Of a stretch of 64,000 nucleotides of DNA, positions 1 through 10,750 are shown one piece after another. The notes under the pieces are model-generated. The model was not told the DNA's origin and ran no database searches. It worked only from the letters and a program-made list of their open reading frames with translations. Each line of letters begins with the position of its first letter. Position 1 is the first letter of the stretch. Position numbers and translations under genes: made by a program. The stretch is from Hexactinellida sp. DTS-2022. Lineage: Eukaryota > Porifera > Hexactinellida. The stretch covers positions 6,138,001 to 6,202,000 of the forward strand of contig JAPNXP010000003.1 in the NCBI GenBank assembly GCA_028753945.1, written 5' to 3'.

Positions 1-680
1 TCAACAGTTGTTCCAATACATAGTTGATCCAATTAGTTGAAATAATAATATAATACAATTACCCAACAAATAATTCTACCAATCGAACTGAGATTGCCCG
101 CATTTGCATTATTGTTAGGCGCCAAAATGTTATTTTGTCAAAGGAATGTTTGAAACTTTTGCGGTAAAAAACTCAAATTTAACTGATTTATTTCATTGGC
201 GCACGCGGGATAAAATGAATGCTAATTAAAATTATCACTAAATTATTTAGGTTAGCTAAGCAAGCTATAAAAATGTGTTTTTCCCTGTCATGAACTTGTG
301 GCACAAGTGGCACAAAAATTCCGTTTGTTCAAATACTTATATTCAGGTAGAGTACTAGCTGAATCTAAACCTTTGAATTATATTATAACTCAATCAACTT
401 TAGCAGGGGATTAATGGGCCATTACTAATAGATTTGGAAACCGTCCAGTTTCTTCAATCAACTCGAAATAAATAAAGAAGAAAGGTAATTAGTAGCCCGT
501 AGGCTAAAATGGACTTCCTAATAACACCCAAAATATGAAAATTCAAAATAATTCAAAATAAAAATCCTAAAACCCCCCAAAAACAAATAAAAACCCTCAA
601 AATCCTTTTAACCAATTCGGAACATACAAATAAGTAGATATACATATTGCCATATATATACATTATACATACTGCATTGT
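1..680. other. AT-rich DNA, no gene seen
   Basis: No open frame of note and no recognisable RNA gene. The sequence is AT-rich with short simple runs. Confidence 0.6.
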
Positions 681-1090
681 TCAGTGTATTATACAGCCAT
701 TTGTAAATACGCTCCTAATCCTGGTCTGATCCAATTTCCATACGCCTAAATCAGGATGTTATCCAGGCGTGCTGGGCGCGCCTAAAGGAGCGTAATTTGG
801 CAGGATTTTAATCTAGACGTACAAAAATCGAGTCTAGGCCTACAATTTCGAGAGCTGCTCCCATAGACTTAATACAAGATGATTAATCTAGGCGTACAAA
901 ATGAAAACTGAACGAGCTCAAACTAAATCTAGGAGCGCGGTAAATATTTCCTGGATGAAAGCCTGGCCTAAATCACAAATTTATGTTACGGTATAGGAGA
1001 AGTTTCCAAATTTTCACGATCTTAATTAAAATTTTCCAAAAAATCATACTCCAAAAGGATCGTCTCGCGCTCCTGGATATTTCCTTGATA
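681..1090 (+). mobile_element. Dispersed 'gcgcct' element (family R), long copy
   Basis: The left end reads through acagccatttgtaaatacg and the right part carries ctcgcgctcctggat. A shorter copy lies in reverse orientation at 60330-60510, with fragments near 1855-2000 and 43295-43445. No coding capacity is visible, so it is called a non-autonomous repeat of unknown class. Ends are approximate. Confidence 0.55.
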
Positions 1091-1159
1091 ATAGTATACT
1101 AGTACATACAAATATTTCGTATAACAGGTGTCTATAATGTATTTCATATTTTCTTCAAA

Positions 1160-1385
1160 CAAGAACCTCATTGATGCAATGTCCTTGCTTACATTAAGAC
1201 TGTCAGTATTATATAACGTGTTGGTCGTTCATTATGATATAAACTATTTTTCCCATTTCAGTCGATCAATAACTTATACTTTACGTAGGTATAGTATAAT
1301 TTAATTCCCAAATTGGTTTATAATTCCGATAAAAGTATTCCCTTCCAACAAGAACCTCATTGATGCAATGTCCTTGCTTACATTA
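1160..1385 (+). repeat. 37-bp direct repeat, two copies
   Basis: An identical 37-base string beginning caagaacctcattgatg occurs at 1160-1196 and 1349-1385. Both copies are followed by a related cgttcattatgat stretch. This is a small local duplication with no coding content. Confidence 0.8.
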
Positions 1386-1559
1386 CAGTATTTCAGTACA
1401 TGTTGATTCGTTCATTATGATAACATACATTGTATAATATAATAATGGTCAAAAATATTGAATATTTACAAGATAACTGTAGATTTGGATCTAATTTAAA
1501 GCATAATCAAAAAGTGAATTTACATTATAACATACATGGGTTTATACGTACTTGACTTA

Positions 1560-1650
1560 GTGCTACTAATTAATTTAATCAACTTGTATGTATTTCTATG
1601 TGGGTAAACTCGATTAGTATGTACACTCGGATAATACGTATTTATTCCTT
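1560..1650. repeat. Fragment of inverted-repeat family I
   Basis: Contains gggtaaactcgattagtatg and cactcggataatacg, matching the better copy at 26436-26600. No gene. Confidence 0.45.
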
Positions 1651-1854
1651 TCTCGAGAAATTCTACTGTATTTCAAAGAGCGGAAGTTTTTGCTAATATA
1701 ATTATTGCAATTTTAATTGGCAGAGTGGTTTATAAGTGGCACGGTGCAAGGTTTTATCCCCATATGGATAAAATTGTTCACATAAAATTTTTGAATTTGT
1801 GGAGAAAATTTCATAGCATAGGAGACTTAAATATGTAGAATAAAGCTTTTTCCC

Positions 1855-2000
1855 GGTAAAATTTTTGCGCGCCTAGATTTTGTTTGAACTCGCTCACACG
1901 CGCCTAAATTACATATTTTGTATTACGTATATGGGAGCATCTCTCGATTTTCTAGCGCCTAGGTATTTCCTTTCAAATTTACGCGCCTGGATAAAACCTT
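1855..2000. repeat. Family R fragment
   Basis: Contains gcgcgcctagattttg, acgcgcctaaatta and acgcgcctggataaaacc, related to 681-1090. No coding content. Confidence 0.45.
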
Positions 2001-2098
2001 GCTAACAATTGAAGATAAAAAGAATTTACAAGTTATTTGAGTCGTTAATAACTAAAAATTCCAAGGCAAAAGCACCATATAATTGAGTGGATGATATA

Positions 2099-2281
2099 CA
2101 GTAGAACCTCGTTAGTACGAACACGGTTATACGAATTTCCGGATAAAGCGAACAAACAGTTCCACAAAATCAGGTCCCTACAATGGCTATCAATGGGTAT
2201 TACTCCGGTTAATACGAACTCCGGTAAAGCGAACAAATGTTCACCGTCTGTTGGTGTTCCTATAAACGATGATCGACTATA
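2099..2281. mobile_element. MITE family A (pogo/Tigger-like ends)
   Basis: Starts TA-cagtagaacctcgttagt and holds the internal strings ccggataaagcgaac and ggtccctacaatggctat shared with copies at 12894, 28256 and 41627. The right terminal repeat is degraded. TA target and the CAGTNGAACC-type terminus suggest a Tc1/mariner-pogo non-autonomous element. A 67-codon frame here is element sequence, not a gene. Confidence 0.75.
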
Positions 2282-2743
2282 CTATTCATTCTGATAAATG
2301 CAATAAAACACAATTTGCATAAAAATGAACTTAATGATTAGAACTTCGTATTTAGTATACATCATTGGTCACAAGTTTAATTATCGTTAACAAAGCTAGA
2401 ATATTAAAGATGGTACATTGTGTGGGAGAGAAATGGGGTTGGGTTATATGGGAAATAATCTAGAATCTAAAATATTGTATTACTTGTAAGGTTTAAGCTA
2501 ACAGGTTACATAATAATGACCTTTAAGGGATGTGTGAACAAGTAATTATACTTTGTGTAATCAATTCAACTATTTGTGATCTAATAAACCTTTCTATACG
2601 ACATACCATGGGACCAGATATGTATCCATGGCCTAACTATTTTGGGTGTGGCCATATCACTGACCCTTGTTTCAAAATCACTGCAAGGAATTTTCCAATT
2701 ATAGTTTTATAGAACACCAAACTTTACGGAATTATCTTACATT

Positions 2744-3232
2744 CGCGTAATAGCAAGTCGCATTTTGCATAAAATTTGCTTGCTAATAGAGGAACAAAAT
2801 AACATTAAATGCCCGTTTGGTGACTGAAAATAATTTGCTTCAAAGTTCAAACAAAATATTAACCTATAGATTTTAAAAATACAGTGGTTCCCAATAGGGA
2901 TTGAAAATTTAAGATTTATTTGATCATTCATTTGAATGAACACAACTTAAATTGTATAAAAGCTTTTCAATTGCTATCTGCATAGTGAATATACTTTGCA
3001 ATATTAAGTCGAAATAACTACGATTGAAATAGATTTACACCTGTTCAAATAGTAAAAATCAACATTAAATTTTGATCTTGGATTTTATTCAAAAAAGTGT
3101 GTTTTACCATCCCTGAAATTTAAACTTCCCAATAAGGGGCCCACAGGATCTCTAAATTTGTATTACAGTTCACAGTAGGTTGGTATTTGCTTTAGGGGGT
3201 CCACGATTGAAAAACGTTGGGAATCGCTTTAT
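2744..3232. mobile_element. Family H fragment plus degraded hAT-like element
   Basis: 2744-2840 matches family H (cgcgtaatagcaagtcgc). 2882-3230 opens with cagtggttcccaa and closes with ttgggaatcgc, imperfect ends of the kind seen on hAT elements. No clear target duplication. Confidence 0.45.
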
Positions 3233-3393
3233 TAGAGATTGTTACCTTGTATTGGACATGAAAATTGGTCCCAAATAACAAATCTTTGGTCCACTGTTAT
3301 AGTAGTGATAGAAAAATCCCTTTTCAAGTGTTATTACATCATTTATTAAACAAAGTAGATAAAAACAAATAAGAACAACAAATGGATAACAGA

Positions 3394-3744
3394 TCATACT
3401 TCACTAGCCGTACTTGAGTTTTCATACATTTCAATTGCAATGCTATACGAAGGCGGATTTTCTGTTTCAACAATTGGCGGTTCTTCATTTGACTCAGTTT
3501 GTCTGTTTGTACCATGTTGCAGTTCAATATTATTAATCTGTTGTAAAAGCATTTCTTTTCTGAGACACATTAATCTCGCAACACAGTAAATAACAACACA
3601 AAGCACAATAATTGTAACAAATGCAATACAAATATTCGGAATAGAAGTCCCGATTGAGAGAATTTCATTTTCTGTAAGAGAAATTGCTTTTGTTATTAAA
3701 TTGGTAAACAACAATAATGTAAACAAACATATTGTAGAACCCAT
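3394..3744 (-). CDS. Mini single-pass membrane protein, PPSY tail
   Basis: A 116-residue single-exon protein. Residues 1-20 look like a signal peptide, residues about 35-59 are a hydrophobic membrane segment, and LRKEM follows as the cytoplasmic stop-transfer. The tail is acidic and polar and carries PPSY at 97-100, which fits the group I WW-domain ligand PPxY. It resembles in layout, but not in sequence, the small proteins at 20484, 25670, 27849 and 28560. It is transcribed away from the copine gene. I do not recognise a known family. A role in recruiting a WW-domain protein such as a NEDD4-type ligase is inference from the motif alone. Confidence 0.6.
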   Translation of the reverse strand: MGSTICLFTLLLFTNLITKAISLTENEILSIGTSIPNICIAFVTIIVLCVVIYCVARLMCLRKEMLLQQINNIELQHGTNRQTESNEEPPIVETENPPSYSIAIEMYENSSTASEV

Positions 3745-4630
3745 TGTGATTATAATAAAAAGATAACAGTATTTTTAAAAGGTTTGCTTTTTTATAAAAA
3801 GGTAAATAGATTATATTTATAGTTTCAATATTTGCTAGCGATCATGTTCATTAGAAATGCACCAAGGCATATCTAGAAATTTTGCTGAATAACTAATTTA
3901 TAACTAAACAAATTTGTTTCAATTTTAGGGCACATCTTCAAAGTGATTCGTGATTTATAAGCATAAATAGATTAAAACGGCTACATAAATTATTTGCTTT
4001 ATCAACTTTTAATGGAAATACAGTGGAGTTTTTTCTATTAACAATGCTAGTATATTTTCTACGTCAAATAGTAACAAATAGTAGCAATAATTAGTTAGTC
4101 AGTGCTAATGCATTATAATGGTAAACTTGTTTCAGTTCAACGTCTGTTAATACTTTTTCTACCAAACTTAATTGTCATTATAGTTTTATTGCCAATTCTG
4201 TAGTAAATTAATTATTAAGACACTCTAATTAACAGCCATAATTAGCTAGCAACAAAAGCAAAAATTATCACAAACAATATAAAGAGATATGGATTATCAG
4301 CCAACAAATTTTCTAATGTAATTTCAGGCTTTTTTTAATTAAAATTCAAAATATCACTTTGTGAATCCTTGGTATATAAAGAGATTAATTATCCACTATT
4401 ACAATCGAACTAGCATCAAACTAAATACAAATTGGAACCATAAAAAGCCAGAAACATATATGCATTCTTGTTAGAACCTCCTACAAAAGTGATCACATAC
4501 CTAATAAGCACATATTATATGGATTCATGAATAAGTGGTTGATATATGCAGATCACTAATATAGTAGTATATTTACAATTTGAATTAAATACTATAGATA
4601 AGTAATCTGTAATTAATGAAAATATAATCT
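3745..4630. other. Divergent intergenic region
   Basis: No gene. It separates the minus-strand mini membrane gene from the plus-strand copine and should hold both promoters. A TATA-like ggtatataaag lies at 4371-4381. Confidence 0.6.
4373..4381 (+). promoter_or_regulatory. Possible TATA box for copine
   Basis: tatataaag about 250 bases upstream of the copine ATG, implying a 5' UTR of roughly 220 bases if used. Confidence 0.35.
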
Positions 4631-6397
4631 ATGGCTTGTGTATCGAATGTTCAACCCTTTCTTTATGACGAAGATTGTACGTCTACGGTAGAAATATCAA
4701 TGTCGTGTTCAAATCTACCAAAACTCGATTTGTTTTCAGATTCAGACCCATTTATTACTTTATACCAAAAAGAAGGAAAATCGTATAAGAAAATCGGACA
4801 AACAGAAATAAAGAAAAACAACAACAATCCGAAATTTGATAAGGTTTTCCAAATGCAATACTATTTTGAAGAAGAACAACTGCTTAAGTTTGTATGCGAG
4901 GATTTCGATCGTGTTGGAAAGAATGATTATATCGGGGACTGTAATGTTAGACTAGGCGAACTAGCCAGCTCAGGTGAACAGATCGAATTCGATTTGAAAC
5001 TCGAAGGGAAACCGAGAGGAAAAATTAAACTGTGCGCTGAAGAAATAAGTGGATTAAAAGCTAAGATTATATTCAATGTTCAATGCCAGAAACTTGATAA
5101 AAAGGATTTTTTTGGGAAATCTGATCCGTATTTTGAGATACGTAAGATAAGAGAGAGTAAACATTCTGTGGTCGTGTTCAAAAGCGAGGTTATTAAGAAT
5201 ACTCTAAATCCGATTTTCAGATCGTTTGAAATAGGAATGTTCCTTCTCTCATCTGGGGACACAAACACACCTCTGAAATTCGATGTACTAGATTGGAATC
5301 TGAATTCAGAACCTGATCCGATTGGTTCATTCACGACATCTCTAGCTGAAATCGAGCGGGGAAAAGAATTCCAAATTATAAACCAAGAAAAACAACGAAA
5401 AAAAGGTGCAAAATATAAAAATTCCGGCATTTTCCAGTTTCTAGAAATCAAGACTGTTCCAATTCATACTTTTGTTGAGTATTTAAAAGGTGGTCTTCAA
5501 ATACAGTTGATGGTAGCAATTGATTATACAGGTTCTAATGGAAATCCAGCAGACCCCAGATCTCTCCATTACATTGGTGCAGGAGACAATGAGTATATGG
5601 AAGCTATAAAAAGTGTAGGGAATATACTAGTGCCTTATGATAGTGACCAGAAAATCCCAGTATTCGGTTTCGGAGCAAAATTACCACCGAATTATGATAA
5701 AGCGCATCATTTCTTCAATTTAAACGGACAACCAAATCCGGAAGTTAATGGGGTAGAAGGAATTTTGGCAGCGTATAAACAAACTTTGTCTGTTTGTCGT
5801 TTGTCGGGCCCCACAAAGTTTGGGAGTATACTTTCGTACGCGAAAGAAACAGCGAATAACAGTCGTGAGGAATACAGTTATATAATTCTGTTAATAATAA
5901 CCGATGGGGTCATCGATGATATGACGTTGAGTTCTGATTTAATAGTGGAATCGTCGGTTCTGCCGCTTTCCATCGTCATTGTGGGCGTTGGTGCGGCAGA
6001 TTTCACAAATATGCATAGACTAGATGCAGACGAGATTCCATTGGTCCACTCAAAGACTGGAGTTAGGATGAAAAACGATATTGTACAGTTTGTACCAATG
6101 CGGGAAATAAAGGCGAATTCACAGAAATTCAATTTAGCCAAAGAGGTGCTAGCAGAGGTACCAGGACAAGTTACGAATTATATGAAAAGCAACAACATAC
6201 AACCTAGGGAGTCAGTGGCACGCGTATTCAAAGCATCATACGGGGAATATGAAGCATGTCCCTATCCCACTTATAGTGGCGCAACTCCTTATCCAGAGGG
6301 TGTCTCTACTCAGGAATATGGGCACGGACAACAGGGGGCACAAGGTTACCCTCCCTATCCAGTGGATCCATCCGCACCTCCTCCTCCAAAGTATTAA
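4631..6397 (+). CDS. Copine (C2-C2-vWA), intronless
   Basis: 588 residues, close to the usual copine length. Copines are Ca2+-dependent phospholipid-binding cytosolic proteins. C2A spans about 15-130, with the aspartate cluster DSDP (37-40) and EDFDR..D (90-). C2B spans about 140-270, with GKSDPYF (162-168) and DWNLNSEPD (221-229). The copine vWA domain spans about 285-500 with a complete MIDAS core D298-x-T-x-S302 and TDG at 424-426. The C-terminal tail from 535 is rich in Tyr, Pro and Gly and ends APPPPKY. The whole gene is one exon, unlike the multi-exon copines of most animals, so an old retrocopy is possible. Its 3' half is duplicated at 9050-10000. Confidence 0.93.
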   Translation: MACVSNVQPFLYDEDCTSTVEISMSCSNLPKLDLFSDSDPFITLYQKEGKSYKKIGQTEIKKNNNNPKFDKVFQMQYYFEEEQLLKFVCEDFDRVGKNDYIGDCNVRLGELASSGEQIEFDLKLEGKPRGKIKLCAEEISGLKAKIIFNVQCQKLDKKDFFGKSDPYFEIRKIRESKHSVVVFKSEVIKNTLNPIFRSFEIGMFLLSSGDTNTPLKFDVLDWNLNSEPDPIGSFTTSLAEIERGKEFQIINQEKQRKKGAKYKNSGIFQFLEIKTVPIHTFVEYLKGGLQIQLMVAIDYTGSNGNPADPRSLHYIGAGDNEYMEAIKSVGNILVPYDSDQKIPVFGFGAKLPPNYDKAHHFFNLNGQPNPEVNGVEGILAAYKQTLSVCRLSGPTKFGSILSYAKETANNSREEYSYIILLIITDGVIDDMTLSSDLIVESSVLPLSIVIVGVGAADFTNMHRLDADEIPLVHSKTGVRMKNDIVQFVPMREIKANSQKFNLAKEVLAEVPGQVTNYMKSNNIQPRESVARVFKASYGEYEACPYPTYSGATPYPEGVSTQEYGHGQQGAQGYPPYPVDPSAPPPPKY

Positions 6398-6549
6398 TTA
6401 TATTGTTGTTGTTGTTGTTTCAAGTTGTAGCAGATATAGTACATATCGGATATATGATACAGTAGATGTCGGGAGAAAAAACATGTGTAACTATTTTTTC
6501 TCTATTTACTGATTCTTGATTTAAAATTAAAATATTGTCTTAATAAATA

Positions 6550-6723
6550 CAGTAGATGTCTGATATAAGAACACCGGTTATAAGAGCATATCGGATATAA
6601 GAACACTATGTTGGAAAACGGTTGCCATATACCCTATATAATTTATGTCGGTTATACGAACATGCCGGTTATAAGCACCTTAAGTGCAGTTCCCGACGAT
6701 GTGATTATAACCGGCATCCACTG
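6550..6723. mobile_element. MITE family B
   Basis: Ends tacagtagatgtc and ataaccggcatccactgta form a terminal inverted repeat flanked by TA. Internal atcggatataagaacac and ggaaaacggttgccatat recur at 14185, 26165, 35702, 40174, 48506, 52000, 56520 and 63318. Confidence 0.85.
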
Positions 6724-6743
6724 TAGTACATATGGGACATAGT

Positions 6744-6950
6744 CAGTGGTGTTTTGCCAAAAAAAGAAGTGGGGGGGCGCTCCCTTTTCAAATTTAGCAT
6801 TTTCTTAGAAAACATAGGTGAAAACGGCCCCAATAATGAATCTATAGATAACTGATAGGAAGGAGCGCCCCCCCTGGATAAAAGCGCCCCCCCTAGCGAA
6901 ATAAGTGGGGGGGCCGCGCCCCCCCGAGCCCCCCCCCAAAAACATCACTG
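6744..6950. mobile_element. hAT-type MITE with 8-bp target duplication
   Basis: Starts cagtggtgttttg and ends caaaaacatcactg, inverted ends typical of hAT elements. Flanking gacatagt occurs at 6736-6743 and 6951-6958 as a perfect 8-bp duplication. The inside holds long C and G runs. Confidence 0.85.
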
Positions 6951-7171
6951 GACATAGTGATAATTTAGCCAAAAATCCCATGTCCCCCCCATTATTACTA
7001 CTATATCCATTATGTACTGTAGTATATAATATATTTTGTTTTTGTTATTTTTTCCAATGAGAGCATTTTGAATAGTAGTTTTAAGGGGAAACAAAGGAAA
7101 TTCAAGCAGTAAATACAAACAAACGAAAACAAACACAGTGCAACTAACAACAACAACAACTAACATAGTCC

Positions 7172-7246
7172 CTATATAGCATCAGTATACTCTATGTCCA
7201 GATAGAACCTGAAAACAGAGGCAGCACACTACCTATCCTGCCCACC
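7172..7246 (-). pseudogene. Remnant of a TRAF-zinc-finger gene 3' end
   Basis: The reverse strand encodes the last residues of the TRAF-type gene at 10751 (CAASVFRFYLDIEY then TDAI and stop). It then jumps by internal deletion to the VGRIG part of the same domain at about 7229. The 3' flank 6955-7171 also matches 10566-10750. This is a truncated copy left by segmental duplication. Confidence 0.85.
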
Positions 7247-7341
7247 GGTTATCCTCAAATCGATACAAACAACATAATACAAGAAGATATTCTGCGAAAT
7301 GTTAGATTCGACATTTGAAACCATGTATTGAGGCAGGCATA

Positions 7342-7358
7342 GGGGGGGGGGGGGGGGG
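7342..7358. repeat. 17-base G run
   Basis: An uninterrupted run of G in the intergenic region downstream of the NHL gene. Confidence 0.9.
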
Positions 7359-7531
7359 TTCTATTTCTCAAAAAAATACCTGATATTAAATTGTCTCAAA
7401 TAATATTTTTTTCAGTTGTATCACTTTGGAATGGTTGTAACACACTAAACAACTTGATACATTCAGGCACTTAAATCAACCAACTTAAAATTAAATCAAG
7501 ACTAGTATTATTTTTGCAGAAATACAAATAA

Positions 7532-8734
7532 TTAAAAACACTGAATAGACAAATTTGGATTAAAAGATACTACAAAAATTGTTCCCAATTTAGAAACACA
7601 AATGCCTAGTGGTTTGATAAACTCCCCTATTCCCTCTCCTTTCTTGCCTATTGTGTGGATCAGCTGTTCTGATTTGGAGACTATCTTGATTGTGTGGTTA
7701 TCATAGTCGCTAATTATCATATTTCCAGCTGGATCGAGACAAAAGAAGTAAGGGTCATGCACCAAGCAATTTGGTCCCTCTCCCTGAGAGACACAGGAGC
7801 TGAGGAAGTATCCATCCTTCGAAAATAAATGGACACATTTTGGACTGCTGTCAAGTACAACTATAGTACTGTCGGGCGTTAGTTTAACGTCCCGAGGATA
7901 CCTTAACTGTCCCATACCAAAGTTAGATATAAACTGGATATCCTTTGAGAATACCGATACCCTGTTATTGAAACAATCAGCTACTAAGATATCTTTGTTA
8001 CGGTCGATACAGAGTCCATAAGGGAAATTAAATTCTCCTTCTGTTGACCCTCTACAACCCTTTATCCTAACGAATTCGTAGCTATTTTTATCGAACTGTA
8101 GCAGAGCGTGTAGAATTACGTCCGTTATAAACACATGCTCATTAGTGACTGCTATACCCCATGGAGATCTTAACATGTCCTGTCCGAATATCTCAACAGA
8201 ATGTCCCTCAAAGGAAACTACTTGGACTCGATCTAGCCTATTATTTAAAATTAGCTGATTATCTTCATCTATAGCTAGACCAGTTGCTAGACGCTTATGA
8301 ACAGCCTCTTCAAAGTTACCAATAGTCATGATGGGTTCCTTTTTGAGTGAATAGTCCTGGACCTCCCACTCTACGATCTCCCCGAATTCAGCGATTAAAT
8401 ATAGAGTCTCAAGCTTGCAGATTGGTGGACATAAGAATAGGGGGCATGGAAGTTTGGTGGGTGTCTCCAGCAGGTGAAGACCCTGTTTATACGCGTCATT
8501 AGCTTGTTGGTGGATTGGAAGGTTTATATTTACCTTCAAACTCAATAGGTTCATATGTTCCTGTGCCTTTTTTATCTCTTCAATGGCAGCCATACGAGTG
8601 CTCTCTTTAGTGATATAGTCCTCTCGGATCCGAGAGAGTGTCAGGAGGAGAGCGTCCCTCCTCGCGATCAGGTCTGTGATCAGAGGATCGAAGGTTTTGT
8701 GAATTTGTGTAGCGACAGAATCGAAATGTTCCAT
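7532..8734 (-). CDS. Coiled-coil/NHL-repeat protein
   Basis: About 400 residues from the ATG at 8734; an in-frame ATG at 8803 adds 23 residues, but the internal start is preferred because the paralogue at 57954 begins with a similar layout. N-terminal 1-70 is helical and coiled-coil-like. From about 190 to the end are NHL-type beta-propeller repeats (SPWGIAVT, FPYGLCIDRNKDILVAD, YPRDVKLTPD, FFCLDPAGNMIISDYDN). It has the TRIM-NHL layout without RING or B-box, so it is not itself a recognisable ubiquitin ligase. Such proteins usually bind protein or RNA partners through the propeller. Single exon. It sits between the two copies of the copine/TRAF duplication. Confidence 0.85.
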   Translation of the reverse strand: MEHFDSVATQIHKTFDPLITDLIARRDALLLTLSRIREDYITKESTRMAAIEEIKKAQEHMNLLSLKVNINLPIHQQANDAYKQGLHLLETPTKLPCPLFLCPPICKLETLYLIAEFGEIVEWEVQDYSLKKEPIMTIGNFEEAVHKRLATGLAIDEDNQLILNNRLDRVQVVSFEGHSVEIFGQDMLRSPWGIAVTNEHVFITDVILHALLQFDKNSYEFVRIKGCRGSTEGEFNFPYGLCIDRNKDILVADCFNNRVSVFSKDIQFISNFGMGQLRYPRDVKLTPDSTIVVLDSSPKCVHLFSKDGYFLSSCVSQGEGPNCLVHDPYFFCLDPAGNMIISDYDNHTIKIVSKSEQLIHTIGKKGEGIGEFIKPLGICVSKLGTIFVVSFNPNLSIQCF

Positions 8735-8803
8735 TTTAGTATTCGGTTTGGTATGTACAAATACGTATATATAATTAACTACGCAGACTATCTTATAGTG
8801 CAA

Positions 8804-9049
8804 CTGTGTAACTTGAGAAATACCAATTTCTTAGTTTTGTAACAACTGGGAATATTTGGTTGCAATTGTGTCTAATGATACACAATTACAATAGTTAGAG
8901 CCTATAGTCAACTCTCCAAAAAATTCCCTAAATTATTGATAAAATCCCTAGAAATCTCTGGAATTTGAATTTGTCATCGAACGCACTAGAATAGTTTTCC
9001 CTGGATTTTCAAAGCTAACTACTGTTAATCTGTAATCTGTAATCTGTTT
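8804..9049. other. Junction between NHL gene and second copine
   Basis: No sign of C2-domain exons here. Homology to the first copine starts abruptly at about 9050, after a tctgtttttag stretch that looks like a splice acceptor. Confidence 0.6.
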
Positions 9050-9118
9050 TTAGAAATCAAGACTGTTCCAATTCATACCTTTGTTGAGTATTTAAAAGGT
9101 GGCCTTCAAATACAGTTA

Positions 9119-10000
9119 ATGGTAGCAATCGATTATACAGGTTCTAATGGAAATCCAGCAGACCCCAGATCTCTCCATTACATTGGTGCAGGAGATAATG
9201 AATATATGGAAGCTATAAAAAGCGTGGGGAATATATTAGTGCCTTATGATAGCGACCAGAAAATCCCAGTATTCGGTTTCGGAGCGAAATTACCGCCGAA
9301 TTATGATAAAGCACATCATTTCTTCAATTTAAACGGACAACCAAATCCGGAAGTCAATGGGGTAGAAGGTATTTTGGCAGCGTATAAACAAACTTTGTCT
9401 GTTTGTCGTTTGTCCGGACCCACAAAGTTTGGGAGTATACTTTCGTACGCGAAAGAAACAGCGAATAACAGTCGCGAGGAATACAGTTATATAATTATGT
9501 TGATAATAACCGATGGAGTCATCGATGATATGACGTTGAGTTCTGATTTGATAGTTGAATCGTCGGTTCTGCCACTTTCTATTGTCATTGTGGGCGTTGG
9601 TGGGGCAGATTTCACAAATATGCATAGACTTGATGCAGACGAGATTCCATTGGTCCATTCAAAGACTGGAGTTAGGATGAAAAACGACATTGTACAGTTT
9701 GTACCAATGCGGGAAATAAAGGCGAATTCACAGAAATTCAATTTAGCCAAAGAGGTACTAGCAGAGGTACCAGGACAAGTTACGAATTATATGAAAAGCA
9801 ACAACATACAGCCTAGGGAGTCAGTGGCACGCGTATTCAAAGCATCATACGGGCAATATGAAGCATGTCCCTATCCCACTTATAGCGGTGCCACTCCTTA
9901 TCCAGAGGGTGTCTCTACTCAGGAATATGGGTACGGACAACAAGCGGCACAAGGTTACCCTCCCTATCCAGTGGATCCATCCGCACCCCCTCCTATATAG
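9119..10000 (+). CDS. 5'-truncated copine copy (vWA only)
   Basis: 293 residues nearly identical to residues 294-585 of the copine at 4631. Homology extends upstream to about 9050 (copine residue 271) and then stops; an in-frame stop lies near 9030. Both C2 domains are missing. The MIDAS D-x-T-x-S and TDG motifs are intact and the frame is open to the end, which ends APPPI instead of APPPPKY. If translated, it would be a soluble vWA domain missing its first strand and unable to bind membranes through C2. It could be a pseudogene too young to have decayed, or the last exon of a gene whose 5' exons I cannot find. Confidence 0.6.
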   Translation: MVAIDYTGSNGNPADPRSLHYIGAGDNEYMEAIKSVGNILVPYDSDQKIPVFGFGAKLPPNYDKAHHFFNLNGQPNPEVNGVEGILAAYKQTLSVCRLSGPTKFGSILSYAKETANNSREEYSYIIMLIITDGVIDDMTLSSDLIVESSVLPLSIVIVGVGGADFTNMHRLDADEIPLVHSKTGVRMKNDIVQFVPMREIKANSQKFNLAKEVLAEVPGQVTNYMKSNNIQPRESVARVFKASYGQYEACPYPTYSGATPYPEGVSTQEYGYGQQAAQGYPPYPVDPSAPPPI

Positions 10001-10107
10001 TGTTTGTTTCAAGTTATTTTTTCAAGTTATTTTTTGTTTCAAGTTAGTTGTTGTTTCAAGTTGTAGCAGATATAGTACATAATGGATATAGTGATATATT
10101 GGATATA

Positions 10108-10175
10108 CAGTCAACTCCGCTTAATAGAGCCATCTCGGGACCAAGTTGTTTTGACCCGATTAATCGGAGTTGACT
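10108..10175. mobile_element. MITE family C, short copy
   Basis: 68 bases between tacagtcaactccgctt and aatcggagttgactg; an internally deleted copy of the family seen in full at 27464. Confidence 0.7.
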
Positions 10176-10302
10176 GGTGTGATATATCGGATATAGTGAT
10201 ACAGTAGATGTCGGATATAACCGGTTATAATAGCAATTGTATTGTTGTTGTTTCAAGTTGTAGCAGATATAGTACATAATAGATAAAGTGATATATTGGA
10301 TA

Positions 10303-10572
10303 TACCGTATTTATCGAATAGTAGCCTAGGCGATTATTGTTTTTTAGGCCATTTTCTGATCAATAATTTTTGTGACTTTTCGAGAATATCACATGTTGAT
10401 ACAATTTATTTAGTATAGTCGGTTGATAATCGTATTGCGACTAATATTATATAAAGAAATTTACTCAGGGTACCGGTAGTAATTTTGTATTTGCTAATTT
10501 GGGGGGGCGATTATTGGAGGTAGGCGATTATTCGAATAGGGGCTATTATTAGAGTATACTATACGGTATTGA
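10303..10572. mobile_element. Inverted-repeat element, family T
   Basis: taccgtatttatcgaatagt on the left mirrors attcgaatagggg...tatacggta on the right. A short copy occurs at 36056-36150. No coding capacity. Confidence 0.65.
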
Positions 10573-10750
10573 TAATTTAGCCAATAATCCCATGTCCCCA
10601 CCATTATCACTATATGTATTATGTACTGTATATAATTTATTTGTTTTTATTATATTTTCCAATTAGAGCATTATGAATAGTAGTTTTAAGGGGAAACAAA
10701 GGAAATTTAGGTGTAAATACAAACAAACACAGCACAACTATCACTAGTCC

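Noticed and set aside
2091..2294. 67-residue plus-strand frame
   Set aside because: Lies entirely in a family A element; the same frame recurs wherever the element does.
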